Below, piece after piece: positions 57,137 through 64,000 of a stretch of DNA of 64,000 nt. Origin of the DNA: Tridacna crocea (lineage: Eukaryota; Mollusca; Bivalvia; Cardiida; Cardiidae). The stretch is taken from contig OX031066.1 of the NCBI GenBank assembly GCA_943736015.1, positions 12,652,245-12,716,244 on the forward strand, read 5' to 3'. The stretch's first letter is position 1. Each line of letters opens with the position of its first letter. The notes beneath the pieces are model-generated. The model saw nothing but the letters and a program-made list of their open reading frames with translations, was not told where the DNA came from and searched no databases. Made by a program: the position numbers and the translations under genes.

Positions 57137-57347
57137 TTAACCCTTATCCTGCTGAATAACCAAAATGAAATTTTTAATTCGATATTATACAATCCAAATA
57201 TTGCTATTTTGCATTTGTTTTTTGAGGAATGATAGAACTTTATTGGACAGTGTAGACCAAGATCAGACTGCACATTCTCTGCAGTCTGATCTTGATGTAC
57301 ATTGCTCAAAAAAGGTCATTGAGTCTTCCTTAGCAGCCTTGGGGTTA
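57137..57347 (+). mobile_element. family D TTAA hairpin element
   Basis: It starts TTAACCCTTATCCTGCTGAA. The hairpin is accaagatcagactgcacat facing gcagtctgatcttgat. It closes tagcagccttggggtta. A good reference copy for the family. Confidence 0.8.
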
Positions 57348-57577
57348 GTTGTCAACAAGATTATCTGGAGGTAAATATTTAACTGTTTTAATTGTAATGA
57401 TCTGTGTATGAGGAAGAAGAGAGTAAAAAGCATTAACTGTTCAGTTTTTTTACTCAATTTTAGTCATAATTTTTGCGCAATATGTATTATATTTCATCTT
57501 GAAAAGAGTTCTATTATTTTGTCAAACATATTTTGAAAAGATACAAATAGAAGAGTTGAATTAATATCGTTTCATAG

Positions 57578-57764
57578 ATTTATGTTTCCTAACCAACTTT
57601 TCATTCATTCATCTGAAAATCAGCAAGTTTTTTTTGCACTGTCCAGAGAACATTCCAATATGGAAGAAAAATATTTCACGGGGGGTGCCACACAAATGAA
57701 TGAGTGTACTGTCTCAGCAACTCATTCTTCTAAACAATTTGGTAAAGTTAACAGCCTGAACTGA
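57578..57764 (+). CDS. candidate terminal exon, unidentified gene
   Basis: After an acceptor-like atcgtttcatag there is an open stretch ending in TGA. It reads FMFPNQLFIHSSENQQVFFA, LSREHSNMEEKYFTGGATQM, then NECTVSATHSSKQFGKVNSL and N. The composition is ordinary for protein and no repeat covers it. There is no known match and no partner exon. Confidence 0.3.
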
Positions 57765-58039
57765 AATCTGATTGGTTGACCTTTAACCCTAGCTGTAGGC
57801 AGTCACCAGGTATGAATAGATTATGTGAATGAGGTTTTCTATGATGTACAGGTGATAGCCAGAGTCGGCTACTGGTTCTTTCCCCTGTTATACTCTTTCA
57901 TTTATCTCTTTACTACATCACAAAAAATATTACAAATATCTATATACACTTTTAAGAACTCAAGTGATAGTATTTGTCTTTGAAAGAGTTGTAAATGTTG
58001 TCTGAAAAGTTTTTCAAAATGACAATATATTTGGGTTAA

Positions 58040-58269
58040 TTAACTCTCCACCACTTAGTCCTAAGTTTTGGCTGCCTGTAAGTAGAAGCCTCTTTGAAAA
58101 CATTGTGGGAAAAGAAGAAAATGCTGGTAACCAGCATTTTCTTCTTTTCCCACAATGTTTTCTGTCCTTTAAAAGATAAATTTTATGGTTTAAGTAACAT
58201 TGAATATGTTATCTGCAAATGCTTTCAGTTTGGACCAGGTTACAATTTTATCATGCAGTAAAGAGTAAA
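58040..58269 (-). mobile_element. TTAA-229 subfamily A
   Basis: The arms share aaagaagaaaa facing ttttcttcttt. The left TTAA follows another TTAA directly. The right one has decayed to GTAA. Confidence 0.93.
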
Positions 58270-58580
58270 AGCATCTTATTATTTGGAAACCACCTACTTT
58301 AGTAATGCCTGTACTATTACTTCCATAGGTTAAAATAAGCTTTCTTGAGCTGTAAATGATTTTAATTTGATCAGAAGACATGACGACATGAACTTGGGGT
58401 AAATTAACAGAAGAGTGTTGCCAATAGCGATAAGGGATAAACAGGAAGTAGACTAGATCCTTGACAAAACATAAATAACAGGAAGTGACGGGTCTAGGTA
58501 GAATGATCTTTAAAATGATAAGTACTCCTGGAAATTTCTGCTCCTCTTCACAAAAATTAGGAAGTGCCATGGTTTTTGCC

Positions 58581-58808
58581 TTAACTCTTTTACCACTCAA
58601 TTCCGACTTTCAATGGCCCTAAAATAAGCCTTTGAGAACATAGTAGGTAAAAGAAACAAATGCAGATAACCAGCATTTTCTCCTTTTCCTACAATGGTTT
58701 GTACTTTTCCCAGCACAAATTTCAAATTTTTAGTTGCATTTATTTTGTCCTCTGCAAATGCTTACAATTTGAAGAAATCTAAAATTTTGTCCTTTGGTAA
58801 AGAGTTAA
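58581..58808 (-). mobile_element. TTAA-229 subfamily A, diverged
   Basis: Both TTAAs are present. The left arm is eroded, and the right TTAA is shared with the next copy. Confidence 0.88.
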
Positions 58809-59029
58809 CTCTTTACCAGATTTTGAAGTTTCAGATCTACATTGAAGCATCTCAAGACCACTAAATAAACATGCTTAAAGTGAATGGGATTTTCTTTGAA
58901 AAGGTAGAAAACACTGTGGAAAAAGGAGAAAATGTTGTTTACCTGTATTGTTTGCTTTTTCCAAATGTTTTCAAAAGCTGTATTCACAAGGTTGTCAAAA
59001 TGCAGGATTAGTTGGTACGGGGTTGAACA
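58805..59029 (+). repeat. TTAA-229 subfamily A, diverged
   Basis: It starts on the shared TTAA. The palindrome is decayed (gttgtttacctgtattg). Confidence 0.75.
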
Positions 59030-59096
59030 CTTGAAATGCTGAGAACAGGTTTGCTGCATTTGAAGTGAGTTTGGATCATGATCAGACTATGTGCAT

Positions 59097-59175
59097 GTGC
59101 TGGTTACCAGCATTTTCTCCTTTTCCCACAATGTTTTCAAAAGGCCTTCTTCTCAGGGATTGTTTGGTAAAGATT
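59097..59175 (+). repeat. TTAA-229 subfamily A, right half
   Basis: It starts exactly at the palindrome centre (gtgctggttaccagc), so the left arm is absent. Confidence 0.85.
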
Positions 59176-59344
59176 TAGAAGTGCAAGTAGAAAATTTGTA
59201 CTTTCAGTTCATCATAGACTCAACTTACCTCTTACTACATCTGTAACATACAGCCACACAAAATTGTTATAAATGCCAAATAGTTCTCCTTCAGTATTAC
59301 CTTTAGCAGTAAGGCTGCTGAGAGTGACTTACAGAATTTTTCCA

Positions 59345-59408
59345 GACAGTGTAGATTAAGATCAGACTGCACTGAATGTGCAGTCTGATCTTGGATATAC
59401 ATTTTCCA
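59345..59408. repeat. family D hairpin
   Basis: agattaagatcagactgcac faces gtgcagtctgatcttggat, a long near-perfect hairpin. The element's ends are unclear. Confidence 0.65.
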
Positions 59409-59512
59409 ATATTTTATATTTGAACAATGTTTCTGATATAGTAACATTTTGAAATTATACTATTGGCTTCAAGTTACATTTATTTTATTCAGCAGATAAA
59501 GGTACATTTCTT

Positions 59513-59732
59513 GTAAGCCCTTCACCACACAATTCCAAGCTGTCATGAATCTGAGGCAGAAATCTTTAGGGAAAGGAGAAAATGTTGGTAACTAGCATTT
59601 TTACTCCTTATGCCACACTATTTTTACCTTCTCAAAAGCAAGTTATTTCTTACTATCAATGTTTGAATTGCCATCTGCAAATGCATTTTATTTTTAACAA
59701 GTCCAAAATTTTGTCACTAGGTTCTGAGTTAA
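59513..59732 (-). repeat. TTAA-229 subfamily A, diverged
   Basis: The right TTAA is present. The left arm lacks its outer third. Confidence 0.75.
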
Positions 59733-59794
59733 CTCGTAGATAACTCTGAGGCCATAGAAATGAACAAGAAATGGACTTTCCTAGTTAGCAACCT

Positions 59795-59997
59795 GTAGTT
59801 TAACAACCCTCAAGAGGGATGCTTTTGAGAACATTGTTGGAAAAGAAGAAAATACTGGTAACCAGCACTTTATCCTTTTTCTATGGTGTTTACTCCCTTG
59901 TCAAAGTTTGACACCATCACTTGAGCTACATTTGTTGTCAACAAAGGCTTTGAATTCAGTCAAGTCAAAGATTTTGTCATTTAGCAAATAGATAAAC
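59795..59997 (-). repeat. TTAA-229 subfamily A, left end missing
   Basis: It starts at acaaccctcaagaggg. The palindrome is partly preserved. Confidence 0.7.
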
Positions 59998-60019
59998 AAG
60001 GGCAGTACATTTCCCATAA

Positions 60020-60118
60020 TGCAGGACAGTGTTCTGGCAAAATCAGACATCATTTTCTGTGTAGTCTGATCTTAAATTGCACTGTTCACAAAATCTGTAG
60101 GGCTGTCTGAATACATAA
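60020..60118. repeat. family D hairpin, decayed
   Basis: aaaatcagacatcattttct leads into gtgtagtctgatctt, flanked by cagtgttc and cactgttcac. Confidence 0.5.
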
Positions 60119-60340
60119 CTCTTTACCAAATAACAAACTTTTACACTGGTCCAAATTGAAAGTATTTGCAGGTGACAAATGTTGTTAAAATGGTGGGTGA
60201 TTTCTTTTTTTGATGGGTAGAAAACATTGTGGGAAAAGGATAAAATGCTGGATAAGATGCTGCCTACCAGCATTTTCTCCTATTCACATAATGTTTACTC
60301 AAGGCCTCTTTCCTATGGTCGTTAAAAGATAAATATTTAT
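60115..60340 (+). repeat. TTAA-229 subfamily A
   Basis: The left side is good. About 10 extra bases lie at the palindrome centre (gctggataagatgctgcc). Confidence 0.8.
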
Positions 60341-60350
60341 TACCCTTTAA

Positions 60351-60542
60351 TACATTACCAAAGACTGTTAGACAAAACTTTAGACTGGTGTACATTGAAA
60401 GCATTGGCAGATGACAGAATCTGACTCGACTCATGGGATATAGTATTTTTAGAGAAGAAAATACTATGGGAAAAGAAGAAAATGCTGGTCAGTAGCTTTT
60501 TCTCTCTTACACACAGTGCTTTCAAAAGCCTTCTCCATCAGG
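60351..60542 (+). repeat. TTAA-229 subfamily A, right end missing
   Basis: It joins directly to the interior of another copy, losing the right end here and the left end of the next. Confidence 0.75.
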
Positions 60543-60759
60543 GCAAAGTTTTAGACCTATCCAAGTTGAATGCATTTCCAGACGTAAATTTCATAATACT
60601 GGTACCTCAAATGACATCATTTATTTTTCATAGAGTAGAAAACTTAATGGGAAAAGGAGAAAATGCTGGTTACCAGCATTTTCTCCTTTTCCCATAACGT
60701 TTTCAAAAGGCTTCTTCTTCAGAGTCGTTAAAAGTCATCATTGTGTGGTCAAGGGTTAA
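60543..60759 (+). mobile_element. TTAA-229 subfamily A, left end missing
   Basis: The palindrome is near perfect. The arms share taatggg facing cccata. The right TTAA is intact. Confidence 0.9.
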
Positions 60760-61316
60760 AAGTAGAGGTTGTTGAAATACTATGACCTTCGGCTTTGCAG
60801 CCATGGATACATATTTGGAGATGTACTTTTGATATCATACATGCCCTGGGTATTAGGTGAAATACATGATCCCAGCGTGTTGTATAATCGGCATGTGATA
60901 CGTCCGTCCACATAAATATGCGTGCGAGATGAGTAAGCGGCGGGAGAACGAAACTAAGAGATCAAGAGAACGGGACAAGATCTAGAGAGAGAGGGTGACA
61001 CAGAGAGCTGGCTTGTTTTAACTATTAATCTGACTGATATTAAATTCTATGAAAACTTTTCGACTTTTTCATGTTTTTGGTGACTCTTATAAAGTGATAG
61101 TGTCACATTGTGTGGCAAAGAATTGACATGCTTTTTATGACATTTGTTGCATTTCAGTTCATTGTAGATTAAGATCAGACTGAAAGCACATTTACCATTT
61201 GATTTTTGATATGCTTTCCTGCAACACTTAACAGACAAAAGCAACAATAATATTGCAATTATCCGGGTCTCATTTGTCAACGAAAAAAGTGTTCGATTTA
61301 TTCCATGCCATGAGGG
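60760..61316. other. no gene seen
   Basis: Contains a GA-rich stretch near 60960-61000 and a scrap of the D hairpin near 61165-61180. Confidence 0.4.
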
Positions 61317-61545
61317 TTAACTTTATTTTTTACCAAACAACAAAATTTTGGACTAGTCCAATTGAAAGCATTTTTAGACAACAAAATAAATGAATCAAAA
61401 ATGAATTTTTAATTGGAAAAGGTAGAAAACATTGTGGGAAAAGGAGAAAATGCTATTAACCAGCATTTTCTCCTTTTCTCTCAATGTTTTCAAAAGGCTT
61501 CTTTCTCATGGTTGTTTAAAGTCAGAAATGTGTGGTGAAGTGTTC
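61317..61545 (+). mobile_element. TTAA-229 subfamily A
   Basis: The left TTAA is present. The palindrome has unpaired changes at gctattaacc. The right end has decayed. Confidence 0.88.
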
Positions 61546-61919
61546 AAAATTGGAACTTAGCTTATGGTGTACAGAGAAATATCTCATCACTGAATTTGAA
61601 AACTTGAAGATATTCTTGGAAATTTATACTCCAATGTACGAGCCCTGGGCTATAAGCTACATATTTTATGTGAAATTATTCTGAAAGTTAAAATCTCGAT
61701 AGCTTATCAGCTATGGGCTTTTTGCATAGGCACAAAAGTTCAAGAGGCTTGATTTTTTTGTCATTTTCCAGTAGCTAACGTGGACCTAAAAACATGTGAG
61801 AAAGCTCTGAACAAAGGACATTTTTTACTTGCGGTGCCGTTGAAAGGGCGGGTTTCGTCTTGGTTCATGTCACGTAGATTTCAAGTCACATGTAGAATTT
61901 GAGTGGCTTTTTTTGTCAG

Positions 61920-62112
61920 AGTCATGCAGAGAGGTATCAAATGTCAACCATGGTGGAACTTTCACATGACAAGAGACAAGTGCCTGATTGAATACAGATG
62001 TCGGGGCTATCAAAAGGGGAGAAAGTTCAAGAGGATAAATGTGGCCCCATTCTTGGAGAATTTTCTTGCAGAGTCTTGCTATTTCAACACTAAAGGGACA
62101 GTTGTAACATAA
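61920..62112 (+). CDS. candidate terminal exon, unidentified cysteine-containing protein
   Basis: A strong acceptor, ggctttttttgtcag, precedes a leading base, 63 codons and a TAA. It reads VMQRGIKCQPWWNFHMTRDK, CLIEYRCRGYQKGRKFKRIN, then VAPFLENFLAESCYFNTKGT and VVT. There are four cysteines in a basic, aromatic-rich stretch. Codon use looks real and no repeat covers it. The family is not recognised. The upstream exon was not found between 61546 and 61919. Confidence 0.55.
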
Positions 62113-62148
62113 CTTCTGAATAACTAAAGTAAAATTTTCAGTTTGATA

Positions 62149-62599
62149 TTAACCCTTTCCCAAACAATCCCTGGTTTTTACGTTTTACGGGTCTGGAATA
62201 GAAGTCTTTTGAAAACATTGTGGGAAAAGGAGAAAATGCTGGTAACCAGCATTTTCTCCTTTTCCCACAATGTTTTCTACCCTATCATATAGAAAAATCA
62301 TAACTGTAGCAACTGTTAATTTGTCATCTGCAAAATGCTTTCAATTTGGTCTTGTCCAAAATTTGCTGTCCAAACAATCCCTGGTTTTTACGTTTTACGG
62401 GTCTGGAATAGAAGTCTTTTGAAAACATTGTCATGTGGGAAAAGGAGAAAATGCTGGTAACCAGCATTTTTTCCTTTTCCCACAATATTTTCTATCCTAT
62501 CATATAGAAAAATCATAACTGTAGCAACTGTTAATTTGTCATCTGCAAAATGCTTTCAATTTGGTCTGGTCCAAAATTTGCTGTTTGGGAAAGGGTTAA
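62149..62599 (-). mobile_element. TTAA-229 copy duplicated in tandem
   Basis: Two nearly identical units start with caaacaatccctgg at 62161 and 62371, a period of 210 bp. Only the first has the left TTAA and only the second has the right TTAA. The second carries a 4-base insertion in its left arm. The sides resemble A2 and C. Confidence 0.94.
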
Positions 62600-62741
62600 A
62601 AACCCAAATATTACTATGTCAGTGGTATGTTTTGGGGGATGATATCTCTTATTGTACAGTGAAGATATAAGATTAGATTGCACAGTCTGATCTCAATCTA
62701 TGCTGTTTGTTAGAGGTCAGCAAGTTGCCCTAGCAGCTTAA
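62600..62741 (+). repeat. family D element, diverged
   Basis: It lies exactly between the TTAAs of two TTAA-229 elements. The hairpin is reduced (gattagattgcacagtctga) and the end reads agcagcTTAA. Confidence 0.6.
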
Positions 62742-62966
62742 CCCTTTCCCAAACAAGCCTTGGTTTTTACGTGTCTGCAGTATAAGTCTTTTGAAAACGC
62801 TGTGGGAAAAGGAGAAATTGCTTGTGACGAGCAGTTTCTCGTTTTCCCACAGTGTCTTCTACCCTTTTTGAGAATTTTCTGCCATTTTCTCCAAATCAAA
62901 AAATTGTTGTCTGCAAACTTTTTTTGTTTAGAAGAGTCCAAAATTTGTTGTTTGGGCAAGGGTTAA
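62738..62966 (-). mobile_element. TTAA-229 subfamily C
   Basis: Exactly 229 bp with both TTAAs. The left end is cccaaacaagccttgg and the centre is gcttgtgacgagc. Confidence 0.95.
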
Positions 62967-63123
62967 GGATTAGTTCTAATCTTGGTACTTACCTTTACTT
63001 AAAAGACACAGCTTGTGATTTGCAGTCTGTCATCTTATTGCTGTCTTCAGAAGCTGTCAGAGTAGATAAGATCATTCAAAACTTAACTTTTGGATCAAGA
63101 CAAACACCCAGAATAATGTTATT

Positions 63124-63354
63124 TTAACTCTTTACCACACGACAAAATTCTAGACTGGTTCAGACTGAAAGCATTTGCAGACGACAAAATGAAGGTGGCT
63201 GAATCATTTAAAGATTTGTTCTGGGAAGGGTAGAAAACACTGTACGAAAAGGAGAAAATGCTGGTTACCAGCATTTTCTCCTTTTCCTACAGTATTTTCA
63301 AAAGGCTTCTTTCTCAGGGGTGTTGAAAGTAGGGATTGTGTGGTAATGGGTTAA
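63124..63354 (+). mobile_element. TTAA-229 subfamily A
   Basis: Both TTAAs are present. The arms share actgta facing tacagt. The right TTAA is shared with the next copy. Confidence 0.95.
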
Positions 63355-63578
63355 CTCTTTACCATGCAATCTCGACTTAACACCCGTATGAAAGAAGCCT
63401 TTTAAAAACATTGTAGGAAAAGGAGAAAATGCTGGTTACCAGCATTTTCTCCTTTCCCCACATTGTTTTCTTCTCTTTCAAAAACAACTTCAACAATTTT
63501 GGTTACCATTAATTTGTCCTCAATATAATGCTTTTGTTTTCGACAAGTCTAAATTTTTGTTGTATGGTAAAGGGTTAA
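63351..63578 (-). mobile_element. TTAA-229 subfamily A
   Basis: It starts on the shared TTAA, in opposite orientation to its neighbour. The palindrome is nearly intact. Confidence 0.94.
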
Positions 63579-63609
63579 GATTGTAATGGCAAAAATATAA
63601 AAAGAAGTG

Positions 63610-63700
63610 GCAGACACTGTGGACTCAAGACCTGACTGTGCATTCTGTGCAGTCTGATCTTGGATTTACACCATCTGCAGAATCAACTTTTTGTCAGTCT
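63610..63700. repeat. family D hairpin
   Basis: caagacctgactgtgcattc faces tgtgcagtctgatcttgg, flanked by acactgtgg and acaccatctgc. Confidence 0.6.
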
Positions 63701-63809
63701 TGCTGTCAATAGCATTTCATTGAAAATATGGAAAAAGGAGCAACCCTTATTCAAGAGTGATTGCTTCTTTTCTAACGATATTTTTCTATAGATATTATAT
63801 AAGATAATT

Positions 63810-64000
63810 TTTTTATACGCCCGTCGAAGACGGGACGTATTATGGGATCACCCGTGGTGGGTGGGCGGGCAGCGTCCAGTTCTTTGTCCGGAGCATATCT
63901 CCAAAACTATTTTAGCTAGGGTTATGAAATTTCATGGGTGGATAGATCTCATCAAGGGGGAGTGCAGTGCGCAGGAATCATAACTCTTGCTTGCTTAATT
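63810..64000 (-). mobile_element. Helitron-like element, second copy, runs off the window
   Basis: It matches the right end of 23254-24650 in inverse orientation, with terminal hairpin tacgcccgtc-gaa-gacgggacgta, then ggtgggtgggcgggc, then the start of a 156-bp unit. The rest lies beyond 64000. Confidence 0.85.

Noticed and set aside
58190-58600. 136-codon minus-strand open frame
   Set aside because: It starts in unique DNA but ends in a TTAA-229 copy. The composition is not protein-like and no splice sites support it.
668-63578. Dozens of short open frames with recurring peptides such as MWEKEKMLVTSIFSFSHNVF and ENIVGKGENAGYQHFLLFPQ
   Set aside because: Both peptides are readings of the TTAA-229 palindrome on opposite strands or frames. 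They recur with the repeat, have no conserved start or stop, and are not proteins.
668-63578. Bacterial-type terminators or REP sequences
   Set aside because: The hairpins belong to dispersed elements with TTAA ends in an intron-containing genome.
1-64000. Retroviral, LTR or other virus-like element
   Set aside because: No reverse transcriptase, integrase, capsid or envelope motif and no long direct terminal repeats were seen.

Overview
The window is eukaryotic, intron-rich, AT-rich DNA, most likely from a marine mollusc and probably a bivalve. This is an inference. It rests on a centlein gene split into small exons, on families that look molluscan (tandem-repeat Helitron-like elements carrying the agggcaataactc motif, elements that start TACCCC, tRNA-derived SINEs, a mariner), and on the absence of any bacterial gene organisation. 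I see no rRNA, functional tRNA gene, CRISPR, retrovirus or virus-like element.

Host genes. The one gene I can name is centlein (CNTLN, a centriole-linker coiled-coil protein) on the minus strand. Four consecutive exons, at 26201-26271, 22990-23078, 19145-19273 and 18406-18490, join in phase and read through the segment containing FVWSLWKKLQ, followed by coiled coil. A further candidate exon lies at 9592-9693. Three other stretches look like terminal exons of unidentified genes: 55614-55844 (minus), 57578-57764 (plus) and 61920-62112 (plus).

Repeats dominate everything else. One family of short non-autonomous DNA elements occurs about 100 times, counting fragments. It is called TTAA-229 here. 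The full unit is 229 bp including a TTAA at each end, begins TTAACYCTTTMCCA and ends with the inverse, and carries a near-perfect 65-bp palindrome (two 32-bp arms around one central base). The central base sits 140 bp from one end and 88 bp from the other. TTAA target sites and CCCTTT-type ends suggest piggyBac-type mobilisation. In the entries, strand + means the 140-bp side comes first. Subfamilies A, A2, B and C differ in their outer sequence and in the palindrome, yet keep the same length and geometry. Many copies abut and share one TTAA, and several sit inside older copies.

Other elements are: a second TTAA-ended family with an internal hairpin (family D); a 138-bp TTAA element with its own inverted ends (7456-7601); a ~545-bp element (two copies plus a stub); foldback elements at 13434-13585 and 32561-32762; a 231-bp element with 8-bp target duplications (37071-37301); a ~3.04-kb element with ~40-bp inverted ends (41445-44487); a Helitron-like element holding eight exact 156-bp tandem units (23254-24650) with a second copy entering at the right edge; tRNA-derived SINEs; and a broken mariner transposase (46489-47707).

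Layout: 1-9 kb, TTAA-229 copies with SINE and SINE-like repeats; 9-27 kb, centlein exons among nested elements; 27-41 kb, sparser DNA with foldback elements; 41-48 kb, the 3-kb element and mariner; 48-64 kb, dense TTAA-229 and D arrays plus three orphan terminal exons.
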